Shown: piece after piece, positions 28,218 through 36,452 of the stretch
Layout of the letters: every line of letters starts with the position of its first letter
How positions within the stretch are numbered: the stretch's first letter is position 1
Source of the DNA: Chryseobacterium oleae
GTDB lineage: Bacteria; Bacteroidota; Bacteroidia; Flavobacteriales; Weeksellaceae
Length of the DNA: 64,000 nt
Reading direction: 5' to 3'
Assembly (NCBI RefSeq): GCF_900115055.1
Contig: NZ_FOVD01000008.1
Span: 124,001 to 188,000 of the forward strand
Program-made: the position numbers and the translations under genes
Notes under the pieces: model-generated
Database searches by the model: none
Seen by the model: only the letters and a program-made list of their open reading frames with translations
Told to the model about the DNA's origin: nothing

Positions 28218-28580
28218 ATGAGTACAAAGAAAATTTTGATTTTTGATGATGATACAACTATTTTAGAAGTTATTACCATCATTTTCGAAGAGAATGGTTA
28301 TCAGGTCGAAATTTCAGAAACATCTCATGACATATTGGAAAAAGTGGCCCAGTTTCAGCCGGATGTTATTCTTATGGACAACTGGATCCCAAAAATCGGC
28401 GGGGTAGAAGCTACCAAACTTTTAAAAAGTCATGATGAGTTCAAATCTATTCCTGTCATCTATGTGACGGCCAATAATGATATCGTGAGACTGGCTGAAG
28501 AAGCTCAGGCCGATGATTATGTGGCAAAACCGTTTAATCTGGATGACCTGGAAGATAAAGTGGCTAAATATTTGAAATAA
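28218..28580 (+). CDS. Single-domain response regulator
   Basis: A 120-residue receiver with DDD near residue 11, phosphoacceptor Asp in VILMDNWIPKIGG, Thr in YVTANND and Lys in YVAKPFNLDDL. It ends the signalling operon, 40 bp after cheB and just before a terminator. It has no output domain. Its sequence is more distant from the hybrid-kinase receivers than that of the receiver at 26398. Confidence 0.92.
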   Translation: MSTKKILIFDDDTTILEVITIIFEENGYQVEISETSHDILEKVAQFQPDVILMDNWIPKIGGVEATKLLKSHDEFKSIPVIYVTANNDIVRLAEEAQADDYVAKPFNLDDLEDKVAKYLK

Positions 28581-28602
28581 TCAATTGAAATTATAATAAA
28601 AA

Positions 28603-28634
28603 AAATCCTTACATCATTGTAGGGATTTTTTTCT
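28603..28634. terminator. Terminator after the signalling operon
   Basis: Stem AAATCCTTACA (28603-28613) with TGTAGGGATTT (28618-28628; one G-T pair), then a T-run. The A-run on the other side allows it to serve the convergent small gene too. Confidence 0.8.
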
Positions 28635-28935
28635 AAATAATCCTTCTGACAGGTCTTCGTCGTAATTCTTCAAAATGTCTGATCCTTTCCCTGATAAGTT
28701 CAACCGTACATTTTCCATTATTAATTTCAACAATCAAAGCTGATAGAAATAATTTCAACTGACGGTCAGACAGTATTTTATCTGTAAACGTAGTGGCAAT
28801 GATGGTCTTTTTAGAAACAATATTCTGTGTAAAGATATATTCACCCTCCAAATCTACATGGATATGAAACTGATCTGCTATACTGACTGACAGGTACCGA
28901 TGGATCAGGTCGATATTTTGTAACATATTTTCCAT
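28633..28935 (-). CDS. Small hypothetical protein, 100 aa
   Basis: A 100-residue protein of unrecognised family, mixed alpha/beta in appearance, ending with an arginine-rich tail (HFEELRRRPVRRII). It has no signal peptide or TM. It is convergent with the signalling operon, whose terminator abuts its stop. It has no near neighbour on its strand, so it is probably monocistronic. Confidence that it is a gene comes from its placement between two bounded transcripts and from its plausible composition. Confidence 0.55.
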   Translation of the reverse strand: MENMLQNIDLIHRYLSVSIADQFHIHVDLEGEYIFTQNIVSKKTIIATTFTDKILSDRQLKLFLSALIVEINNGKCTVELIRERIRHFEELRRRPVRRII

Positions 28936-29126
28936 CCTGGTGTATTTATGAGATATACAATAATATTCATGCCATAGTTGTTCTTTTAATTTTTTTTTAA
29001 TTGATAATCAGTGACAACAGAGATGATCACGGTATATTTTAAAATAAATATTATCTTGCTGTCTGTGATGAGTTTTTAGGATAACCTTTGAAAATTTGGA
29101 CTTATGCAAACAATAGAATCATATTT

Positions 29127-29627
29127 ATGTTAAAAGATATCATTGCCAAAGACCTTACCGTTATTTTTTGCGGAATTAATCCCGGATTGAAGTCTGTTGA
29201 AGACGGCCATCATTTTTCAGGAAGAAGCAACCGTTTTTGGAAAGTAATGCACCAGTCAGGCTTTACACCCTACCAGATTGAAGCGGAGAATGACAGAGAT
29301 ATTTTAGATTTCGGATTGGGTCTCACCACCGCCGTAGCAAGGGCAACTTCCCGTGCTGATGAGCTTTCAAAAGATGAATTTGACAGTTCCTTAGAATTTT
29401 TTAAAACCAAAATAACAGAATTTCATCCCAGATATATTGTATTTCTAGGTAAAGCGGCTTACCAGGCTTTCTCCAAAAAAAAGCAGATTTCATGGGGTCC
29501 ACAGCCTGAAGATTTCTGTGGTTCCATCGTTTGGGTTTTGCCCAATACCAGCGGTCTGAACCGCGGATTTACTTTAGAGGCGCTTGTGGAAGCTTATAGA
29601 GCACTGTATATGGAAATTCAAAAATAA
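29127..29627 (+). CDS. mug: G/U (T) mismatch-specific DNA glycosylase
   Basis: A 166-residue member of the Mug/TDG branch of the uracil-DNA glycosylase superfamily. It removes uracil or thymine opposite guanine and ethenocytosine. Motif 1 is GINPGLKS (about 15-22), with Asn as the catalytic water-positioning residue, followed by HFSGRSNRFWKVMHQSGF, and motif 2 is LPNTSGLNRGFT. The length matches E. coli Mug (168). The frame extends to an ATG at 29088, but the family N-terminus fits the ATG at 29127. Confidence 0.92.
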   Translation: MLKDIIAKDLTVIFCGINPGLKSVEDGHHFSGRSNRFWKVMHQSGFTPYQIEAENDRDILDFGLGLTTAVARATSRADELSKDEFDSSLEFFKTKITEFHPRYIVFLGKAAYQAFSKKKQISWGPQPEDFCGSIVWVLPNTSGLNRGFTLEALVEAYRALYMEIQK

Positions 29628-29688
29628 CTAAAGAAGAGGCTGCATTTTGACGGAAAAAGACTGCCATAGGACAGTCTCTTCATAGAAT

Positions 29689-29835
29689 TTACTTTTTTTT
29701 ACCAGGTTCATGCACGTGCGGTTTTAAAGCCGGATGCTTTGGCTGGTTTTCAGGAGTAACCCTTCTTCTTTCGTCTGGTGTTCCATCTTCCTTGTTAGGT
29801 TTTGGACCGGGCTTAATGTCTGCTGTTATATTCAT
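29689..29835 (-). CDS. Small Pro/Lys-rich protein, 48 aa
   Basis: This short ORF starts MNITADIKPGPKPNKEDGTP and ends KPHVHEPGKKK. It is extremely hydrophilic, rich in Pro, Lys, Arg and Glu, without hydrophobic segments, so it is probably intrinsically disordered. It lies 87 bp downstream of the doxX-like gene on the same strand. A short hairpin (29658-29677) lies beyond its stop. No family is recognised. It was found by reading the reverse strand in a region otherwise without a gene. Confidence 0.45.
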   Translation of the reverse strand: MNITADIKPGPKPNKEDGTPDERRRVTPENQPKHPALKPHVHEPGKKK

Positions 29836-29922
29836 TGTACTAAAATTTAATGTAAAACAAATCTAACTGCTTCTGTCTGAACTGGATTACGGGTTTCCGT
29901 ATTGCTGACCTGTTCAATACTT

Positions 29923-30324
29923 TTAATCCCACTTACTTCCCGTAGAAACGGCATATTTCCCTGCTCCTGTAAAAAAGAAGCTTAATCCTACCAGCATATA
30001 AATCACCAAAAGCTCAGGCGCCCAGCCTCCGAATTCATTAAGCTTAAATATGCTTCCGGTCTGTGCAAGGATAATCGCTGTAAAACAATTTGCTGCAAAA
30101 GCTATCCCCGCCAGTCTGGTTCTGAATCCCAAAATAATCATGACGGGTGCGATGATCTCACCCACAAATACTCCATAGGCAAAGAAATCTGGAAGTCCTT
30201 TCTGTACCATCATATTTTCTATAAATCCGACTCCGTGTATCAGTTTACTGATTCCATAAATCAGCATGGGAAATCCGATAGCTATTCTGGTGATAAAAAG
30301 TCCTAAATCAATGTTTCTGTTCAT
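29923..30324 (-). CDS. DoxX-family membrane protein
   Basis: A 133-residue protein with four predicted TM helices: LGLFITRIAIGFPMLIYGI, FAYGVFVGEIIAPVMIILGF, LAGIAFAANCFTAIIL and LLVIYMLVGLSFFFTGAGKYA. The pattern R-x-x-x-G, then the G-F-x-x-K-L-like loop and the final GAGK(Y)S-like end fit DoxX. Bacterial DoxX proteins are small inner-membrane proteins, linked in some species to oxidative stress or terminal oxidases, but not well characterised. A run of 11 ATT trinucleotides begins 7 bp upstream of its start. Confidence 0.85.
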   Translation of the reverse strand: MNRNIDLGLFITRIAIGFPMLIYGISKLIHGVGFIENMMVQKGLPDFFAYGVFVGEIIAPVMIILGFRTRLAGIAFAANCFTAIILAQTGSIFKLNEFGGWAPELLVIYMLVGLSFFFTGAGKYAVSTGSKWD

Positions 30325-30329
30325 GTTGC

Positions 30330-30364
<35 letters not shown>

Positions 30365-30370
30365 TCCCCG

Positions 30371-30401
30371 TCCTTGTCAAGGTTCTAAATCTTGACAAGG
30401 A
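30371..30401. repeat. Dispersed palindrome, relative of that at 20602
   Basis: 11-bp arms TCCTTGTCAAG and CTTGACAAGGA around a 9-base centre. It shares the core TGTCAAGGTTC with the palindrome at 20602-20628. Confidence 0.55.
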
Positions 30402-30462
30402 TACAGAAAGGATGTTCAATCACTTCCTCTTCCGGCTCCTGACTTTCAGTCGTCAGGTATTG

Positions 30463-31083
30463 CTAAAAATTATATTTCACGAATGCTCCGATATTTTCCA
30501 GAGTCTTTTTGGCATTATTAAACTGGTCAAAATTAGAGGCAATGCCATACATCATTTTATCCTGCTTCAAGCCGATTCTGACGAACTGCAGCCCTCTGGG
30601 ATAGCCGCTGTCATCTATATTTCCGATCGCCAGCACACTGAAATACCCCTGAACGTTCTCTTTCAGATAAGGAGCATATTCCAATGATATAGACTGCTCA
30701 AGAGAAAACCCTTTCTGATAGGTAGTTCCAAGAGAATAGGAAAAAGAATAGGAGGGACCGGCAATCTTATATTGCGCGTAGACACTGAAAAAGGCACCGG
30801 GATTTTTCATTCCGAAAGCAGCATTCAGATTGAAACTTTTGGTGAGACTGTACGATAAAGTATTCCGGATAAAGAAGATATTATCCTTATCTTTCTTATA
30901 TTCTGTGTCAAATAAAGTAAGATTATTGATCTTCAGCCGGTCGTTCAGCTGATAATTGATATTGTGCATATAGGTATAGGAACGGTGCCCTAAAACAATA
31001 TCGGGAGTATAGGAAATTTTCTGAGCATCCAGACGGGACGATACCGCTGCAAGAACCAGTACTACTGCATATTTTGCCTTCAT
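30463..31083 (-). CDS. Outer-membrane beta-barrel-like protein
   Basis: A 206-residue protein with a signal peptide (MKAKYAVVLVLAAVSSRLDAQ). The rest consists of amphipathic alternating segments typical of transmembrane beta strands, such as NIFFIRNTLSYSLTKSFNLN and PSYSFSYSLGTTYQKGFSLE, and it ends with the aromatic residue Phe (FVKYNF), as outer-membrane proteins usually do. The start at 31083 is preferred to an upstream in-frame one, as it places the signal peptide at the N-terminus. The Crp/Fnr-type gene 67 bp upstream is on the same strand and may be co-transcribed. Function unknown. Confidence 0.72.
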   Translation of the reverse strand: MKAKYAVVLVLAAVSSRLDAQKISYTPDIVLGHRSYTYMHNINYQLNDRLKINNLTLFDTEYKKDKDNIFFIRNTLSYSLTKSFNLNAAFGMKNPGAFFSVYAQYKIAGPSYSFSYSLGTTYQKGFSLEQSISLEYAPYLKENVQGYFSVLAIGNIDDSGYPRGLQFVRIGLKQDKMMYGIASNFDQFNNAKKTLENIGAFVKYNF

Positions 31084-31150
31084 AATTTTACTCGTTTGTT
31101 TTTCTTTGAGCAAAATTATTCAGGTGAGAACGGAATCAACTTAAGAAATC

Positions 31151-31750
31151 TTAAGAAACGTCAGAGAGGTGTTTTTTTCGCAAATAACTCAGGTATTCAA
31201 CGGTAATTCCCAGGTAGGAAGCGATCATAAACTGAGGGAAACGCTGCTCGATATTACGGTAGGCAGAAACAAAATTCCGGTATTTGGTATACGCATCAAC
31301 CCTTGAATGCTCGAACGTCCTTTCCTGCAGGGTCACGTAAGCAGTTTGCATTTTCAGACGCCAGAAATCAGAGAGGGCGGGAACTTTTTCATACAGCATT
31401 TCAAGATTTTCTTTGCTGATCTTTATCACGATAGTTTCTTCATTGGCCTGAATAAACATTCTGGAAGGCTGCCCGCTCAGATAACTGTAGAGATCATTGA
31501 CCCACCAGTTTTCAATACCCAGCTGTGTCGTATTTTCTCGGCCTTTTTCATCAATATAATAGGCGTAAAGGCTCCCTTTCACTATGAAACGCATATGCTT
31601 TGAAACCTGTCCTTCGCTCAGCAGAAAGTCTTTTTTTTTCAGCTGTACAATTTCTAATGAAGGAATAATGATTTCAATATCTTTTTCTTCCAATGGAATA
31701 ATTTCTTTGAAATGTGCTGTTAACTGTGACAAAATTGCATCTGTATCCAT
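31151..31750 (-). CDS. Crp/Fnr-family transcriptional regulator
   Basis: A 199-residue regulator with a cyclic-nucleotide-binding-type beta roll (about 20-120, with FIVKGSLYAYYIDEKGRENTTQLG) and a C-terminal region (about 135-195) where MIASYLGITVEYLSYLRKKHL is the recognition helix-turn-helix. The usual cAMP-contacting residues are not apparent, as in many Bacteroidota Crp paralogues. It precedes the beta-barrel gene in the same orientation and lies 178 bp from a divergent Crp/Fnr gene. Confidence 0.87.
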   Translation of the reverse strand: MDTDAILSQLTAHFKEIIPLEEKDIEIIIPSLEIVQLKKKDFLLSEGQVSKHMRFIVKGSLYAYYIDEKGRENTTQLGIENWWVNDLYSYLSGQPSRMFIQANEETIVIKISKENLEMLYEKVPALSDFWRLKMQTAYVTLQERTFEHSRVDAYTKYRNFVSAYRNIEQRFPQFMIASYLGITVEYLSYLRKKHLSDVS

Positions 31751-31928
31751 AATAAAGTAGCGGTTTGCAAAGGTAAATAAATATTGAAACCTGTCCCTTT
31801 TGAACCTGTGAAAATCTATTTATTGGATGGGAAGTTTTTATGGTAGAATTATATGATAGATATCCTAATTAACAAGGTGTATCAACAATGCGTAGAAAAA
31901 TATTACTTTTATACATCAGAAATAGAGT

Positions 31929-32492
31929 ATGTTTGAGAAGTTAAGAATCCATATCGAGAAAATCGTTCCATTGAGTGATGAAGAGTTTGAACATATTTCA
32001 TCATTTTTTACCTATAAAAAATATAAAAAACATCAGTTTCTCATTCAGGAAGGGGAGCTGGTGCTGTGTAATTATTTTGTGATCAAAGGTTTGTTAAAGC
32101 TCGTGTATACGGATGACACCGCAAAAGAACATATTGTAGGTTTTGCGATGGAAGATTGGTGGGAAACTGATTTTCAGGCGTATTATAAACAAACGAAAGC
32201 ATCCATGTCGCTGGAATGCATAGAAGATACTGAAGTGCTTTGTCTCCGCCTCGAAGATTACAGAAAACTGTGTGAAGCATTTCCACAGCTGGAACATTTC
32301 TTTCTCGAAAAGGCCTATATGGGATTTATTTCCGCTCAGCAGCGTATCATCTCATCAATGACTGTGGGAATCAAAGAGCGGTATCAGCAATTGGTTGAAA
32401 AATATCCTTCCCTGATCCAGCGTGTTCCCAAGTCACTTCTTGCCGCCTATCTGGGCGTTTCCAGAGAAACATTAAGTCGTCTTTCCCTTTAG
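31929..32492 (+). CDS. Crp/Fnr-family transcriptional regulator
   Basis: A 187-residue regulator with a cNMP-binding-like beta roll (HQFLIQEGELVLCNYFVIKGLLKLVYTDD) and a short C-terminal helix-turn-helix, SLLAAYLGVSRETLSRL, ending only a few residues later. It is transcribed divergently from another member of the family. The RidA-family gene starts 97 bp downstream on the same strand and could be its target or operon partner. Confidence 0.87.
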   Translation: MFEKLRIHIEKIVPLSDEEFEHISSFFTYKKYKKHQFLIQEGELVLCNYFVIKGLLKLVYTDDTAKEHIVGFAMEDWWETDFQAYYKQTKASMSLECIEDTEVLCLRLEDYRKLCEAFPQLEHFFLEKAYMGFISAQQRIISSMTVGIKERYQQLVEKYPSLIQRVPKSLLAAYLGVSRETLSRLSL

Positions 32493-32589
32493 ATTGGTGA
32501 TTTTCCTCACTTCATAATCGTGATCAGGATCACACGGATTTATTGTACCTATTGAGCAATTTTGTAAAGTAAACAGAAAACAAAATTCA

Positions 32590-32988
32590 ATGACTACATT
32601 AGAAAAAAGAACCGTAAATCCTTGGAAATGGCAGGAAGAAAGAAGCTATTCCCAGGCAGTAGAAGTGAAAAACGTATCAGGAACCTTATATTGTTCCGGT
32701 CAGGCCGCCATTGATCAGGACGGAACTTCCAGCGACAAAGACATGAAATCCCAGCTGGAACAGGCTATAGCCAATCTGGAAGAAGTGATCAGAACTGCAG
32801 ATTATGAATGTAAGGGAATTGTTCGATTAAATATTTACACGACTTCCACAAAAGAGCTTTGGCCCCATTTCCCGATCCTTCAGGAATGGATTGCAAAGCA
32901 TAACATCGAGCAGGCCGTAACGATGCTGGAAGTAACCGGATTATTCGAAACGTTAAAAGTAGAACTGGAAGCAACGGTTGTTAAATAA
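32590..32988 (+). CDS. RidA/YjgF-family protein
   Basis: A 132-residue protein of the RidA superfamily, whose best-known members hydrolyse reactive enamine/imine intermediates from amino acid metabolism. The family pattern is visible in YSQAVEVKNVSGTLYCSGQAAIDQDG, QLEQAIANLEEVIRTADY, and VRLNIYTTS. The C-terminal catalytic Arg motif of true RidA (R near VEIEAVA) is replaced by TLKVELEATVVK, so it is likely one of the Rid paralogues with another or unknown role. It follows a Crp/Fnr gene. Confidence 0.88.
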   Translation: MTTLEKRTVNPWKWQEERSYSQAVEVKNVSGTLYCSGQAAIDQDGTSSDKDMKSQLEQAIANLEEVIRTADYECKGIVRLNIYTTSTKELWPHFPILQEWIAKHNIEQAVTMLEVTGLFETLKVELEATVVK

Positions 32989-33318
32989 CCTGAATTCGGC
33001 TTATGGGTTGGAGAGTCGGAGGGTTTGAGAGTAAATTGGGTTTATAGGTGATGGTGACTTAGAGTGCCTCAGCCACCATTCCTATACTATTGACCTCTGT
33101 ATCAAAGTCTCATTTCTGGTGTCTGACATCTAGCATCTTGCCTTTTAAAATTCACCATTCACTTGCGAAGCAAAATTCACCATTGATATCATCCAACATC
33201 AATTTCAATCTTAACTTAAGAGTCTTGTGTCTCATGTCTGATATCTGAAATCTGAAATCTAAAACTGATACCTGCCATCTCACCCAGTTTCCCTATTTTT
33301 GCGGAAACTCCATGGCTC
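32989..33318. other. Gene-free stretch with degenerate intergenic repeat text
   Basis: No ORF. A copy in reverse orientation of the CCGAACTCAGGTTA-type motif lies just after the RidA gene. The reverse strand of 33230-33290 resembles the CAGATTTCAGAT-rich text found at 54.9-55.1 and 62.7-62.9 kb. A TATTTTTG at 33294-33301 may be the -7 element of the peroxidase gene. Confidence 0.45.
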
Positions 33319-34485
33319 ATGAAAAGTGTCCTAAGCTGGATATTAATTGCATTTCTTACGGTTTCCCTTTTGAATAACTGTTTCAGCAACAGTGTTCAGA
33401 AGGAAATCCGGGAGAAAGCTTCATTTCTGGCCGAGCTGAGGAAATTATATTCCTCCGGAGATGCTTCAAAGTGGCCAAAACCCATCTTAGATCCGGATGC
33501 AAAACCCTATTTTGCTGAAATAGGCCATCTTCCTGACATTCAGTTTCCCGCTGATAATCCCTATTCTGAAGACAAAGCAGTCCTGGGAAAAACGCTTTTT
33601 TTCGATCCACGACTTTCCAAATCTAACCAGATTGCCTGTGCATCCTGCCATGATCCGGAACTGGGATGGTGCGACAACAGAACCTTTTCTTTCGGGCACG
33701 ACAGACAGCTTGGAATCCGAAATGCCATGAGTATTCTGAATGTAGCATATGCAAAACCTCTTTTCTGGGACGGACGTGCCGCCTCTCTCGAAGAACAGTC
33801 GGAAATGCCTATCCGGGATGAAAGGGAAATGAGCGGTCATATCGATCTTGCCGCTGGAAAAATAGCCAAAATCAAGGGTTATGAATTATTATTTGAAAAA
33901 GCTTTTGGTGATAAAAAAGTATCAAAGGACAGGATTTCCAAAGCCATAGCAGCTTTTGAAAGAACAATAAAAAGCGGAACCTCCAAATTTGATCAGTTTA
34001 TTGATGGAAAAGCAGAGCTTTATTCTGATGATGAGTTGATGGGGCTGCATCTTTTCAGGACCAAGGCGCAGTGCATGAATTGTCACAGTTCAGGGTACTT
34101 TTCCAATAATCAGTTTGAAAATGTCGGGACTTCTTTATTAGGTTCAAAAGAAGAAGATCTCGGCCGCTATCTTGTGACCAAAAAAACTGAAGATGTCGGG
34201 AAATTCCGGGTGCCGGGTCTGCGTGAAGTCTCTAGAACAGGGCCGTGGATGCACAATGGTTCTATGACCACACTTACAGAAGTGATTCAGTTTTACAACA
34301 GAGGAAATCCGGAGCATTCCCAAAAACGCTCAACAGTTCATCAGGGCATTACACTTTCCTCAGAAAAATCAACTTTTGTGAGATTACTGGATCTTACGGA
34401 TATAGAAATTGCTCAACTGGAAGCATTCCTGCGGACTTTATCTACAAAACCGGAAAGAGTACTTCCTCCTGCACTTCCTCAGTAA
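33319..34485 (+). CDS. Di-haem cytochrome c peroxidase (CcpA/MauG family)
   Basis: A 388-residue exported protein with an N-terminal hydrophobic signal that contains a possible lipobox (LLNNC, Cys21). Two haem-binding motifs are present, CASCH (107-111) and CMNCH (252-256). Conserved family segments include LGKTLFFDPRLSKSNQIACASCHDP, WDGRAASLEEQ and FRVPGLREVSRTGPWMHNGS. Members reduce hydrogen peroxide in the periplasm using cytochrome c, or (MauG) carry out protein oxidation. The second haem motif and its surroundings fit a peroxidase. It is probably monocistronic. Confidence 0.92.
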   Translation: MKSVLSWILIAFLTVSLLNNCFSNSVQKEIREKASFLAELRKLYSSGDASKWPKPILDPDAKPYFAEIGHLPDIQFPADNPYSEDKAVLGKTLFFDPRLSKSNQIACASCHDPELGWCDNRTFSFGHDRQLGIRNAMSILNVAYAKPLFWDGRAASLEEQSEMPIRDEREMSGHIDLAAGKIAKIKGYELLFEKAFGDKKVSKDRISKAIAAFERTIKSGTSKFDQFIDGKAELYSDDELMGLHLFRTKAQCMNCHSSGYFSNNQFENVGTSLLGSKEEDLGRYLVTKKTEDVGKFRVPGLREVSRTGPWMHNGSMTTLTEVIQFYNRGNPEHSQKRSTVHQGITLSSEKSTFVRLLDLTDIEIAQLEAFLRTLSTKPERVLPPALPQ

Positions 34486-34584
34486 CTAAAGCTCAGAATC
34501 CGACAATTATTAATGGCTCATTGACCTGAATGTAAAGCTTTTTTGCTACATTTATCTGTAATCAATCAATAATACCATCAATTC

Positions 34585-35373
34585 ATGAATATTCAGCTTT
34601 TTTCAAAGAATGCTTTAGTAGGAGCAGCTACGCAGGGAATCGGTTTAGGAATAGCTTTGGAGCTCGCCAAATGTGGAGCCAATGTTACCGTAATGGCTCG
34701 TAATGAAACAAAACTTAAGAACGTGGTAGCATCACTACCGGTCATTAATTCTGATCAGAAGCATCAGTATCTCGTGGCGGATTTCTCCAATTTTGAGGAC
34801 TACAAAACCATTATTTCTGATTATTTTGAAAGTCATTCTGTAGACATTCTGGTTAATAATACCAACGGTCCGGAACCGGGCTTGGCTGTAGATAAAGGCG
34901 TGGATGATTATCAGAAAGCATTTGATCTTCTTTTTAAAACAGTTTGTGAAACAACGCTGCTCGCCTTACCCCATATGATTCAACAGAAGAACGGGCGTAT
35001 TATCAATGTGTCTTCACTGTCTGTAAAGGAACCGATCAATAATTTATCCCTTTCAAATTCCATCCGTTCGGCAGTGATTGCATGGGCCAAAACATTATCG
35101 AATGAAATAGCGCAACATCAGATCACGGTTAATAATATTTTAACCGGATATTTTGATACGGAGCGTATTCAGAATCTGATCAGTCATGAGTCCCAGCAGA
35201 CCGGGAAATCTCAGGAAGAAATCAAAAAAGGAAGGGAAAATAAAATTCCCATGAAAAGGCTTGGAAAAACCGAAGAATATGGGCATCTGGCAGCTTTTCT
35301 GGCGTCAGAATATTCGTCTTATCTTACCGGGACCAGTATTCCATTGGACGGAGGATTGAATAATACGTATTAG
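34585..35373 (+). CDS. Short-chain dehydrogenase/reductase with atypical active site
   Basis: A 262-residue SDR. The NAD(P)-binding fold has GAATQGIGLGIA (about 12-23) instead of TGxxxGIG and the later NNTNGPEPG region. The catalytic Ser is seen in IINVSSLSVKEP, but the expected Y-x-x-x-K is replaced: the segment reads NLSLSNSIRSAVIAWAK. This resembles an SDR subgroup that I recall as having a degenerate active site. The C-terminal LTGTSIPLDGG is canonical. Its activity and substrate are therefore uncertain. It stands alone before the tandem repeat array. Confidence 0.85.
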   Translation: MNIQLFSKNALVGAATQGIGLGIALELAKCGANVTVMARNETKLKNVVASLPVINSDQKHQYLVADFSNFEDYKTIISDYFESHSVDILVNNTNGPEPGLAVDKGVDDYQKAFDLLFKTVCETTLLALPHMIQQKNGRIINVSSLSVKEPINNLSLSNSIRSAVIAWAKTLSNEIAQHQITVNNILTGYFDTERIQNLISHESQQTGKSQEEIKKGRENKIPMKRLGKTEEYGHLAAFLASEYSSYLTGTSIPLDGGLNNTY

Positions 35374-35442
35374 TTCTAGTATTAGACTTATTTTAAGATA
35401 GAGATTCATTAGATAAAAAGAATAATAGCTTGATCTTTTTTA

Positions 35443-36275
35443 AACGCAAAGTTTTAATATCATGCTGTATGTTATTAGGAATGCTAAGGGGAGAATCAAT
35501 TAAAATTGATTCGATGAAGCGTGTGAAAACGTTCGCTTATTCAGTGACGCAGTCACACTTCTTTGCCTTCCTTGAAACTTATATATTTAGTATTAAAGCT
35601 TTGCGTTTAAAAATGCTTTAATGGGCAATAGATTTCTATAAATAATCTTAGCATGATTTTAAACGCAAAGTTTGAATATCCTACTTTATATTTTTAGGAA
35701 TGCAAAGAGGAAAACTAATTAAAATTGATTCGATGAAGCATATGGATAAAACGCTCGCTTATTCAGTGACGCAGTCACCCTTCTTTGCTTTCCTTGAAAC
35801 TTATATATTTAGTATTAAAGCTTTGCGTTTTAAAAATGCTTTAATGGGCAATAGATTTCTATAAATAATCTTAGCATGATTTTTAACGCAAAGTTTGAAT
35901 ATCCTACTTTATATTTTTAGGAATGCAAAGAGGAAAACTAATTAAAATTGATTCGATGAAGCATATGGATAAAACGCTCGCTTATTCAGTGACGCAGTCA
36001 CCCTTCTTTGCTTTCCTTGAAACTATGCATTTTTAGATTAAAACTTTGCGTTTAAAAAGGCTTAATGGGCAGTAAATCTCTGTAAATAACCTCAGTGTCA
36101 TTTTTAACACAAAGTTTGAATATCATACTTCATATTTTTAGGAATGCAAAGAGTAGAATCAATTTTAATTGATTCGATGAAGCATATGGATAAAGCACTC
36201 GCTTATTCAGTGACGCAGTCACCTTTCTTTGTCCACTTTGAAACTATACATTTTTACATTAAAACTTTGCGTTTA
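35443..36275. repeat. Array of four ~221-bp tandem repeats with terminal inverted repeats
   Basis: Four head-to-tail units start at 35443, 35662, 35885 and 36106 (periods 219, 223 and 221 bp). Units 2 and 3 are nearly identical, units 1 and 4 are more diverged. Each unit opens with AAACGCAAAGTTT or a variant and closes with its reverse complement AAACTTTGCGTTT, so each is bounded by inverted repeats of about 13 bp. Inside each lie a palindrome AATCAATT-AA-AATTGATT (perfect in units 1 and 4) and GTGAC-GCA-GTCAC. No conserved ORF spans the units. The surrounding 35374-36452 contains no gene. Confidence 0.9.
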
Positions 36276-36452
36276 TAAAAAAAATACAACCCAAAAACCA
36301 GAAAGAATCAACGTAATCATCTGTGAAAATCCGTGCCATCTGTGGTTAACATTTCATTAAAAACCTCCATCATCAGGCCATTCTTCCTTTCCGGTTCCGA
36401 TGTTTTTTCGTAGTTTCACTTTCTTTTAATAAAAATACCACCACAATCTCCT

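Noticed and set aside
35430-35621. 63-aa open frame on the plus strand in the first tandem unit
   Set aside because: Not conserved in the other three units, where the same frame is disrupted; explained by the repeat.
35443-36275. CRISPR array
   Set aside because: Units are ~221 bp and similar along their entire length; there are no short direct repeats with unique spacers and no cas genes.
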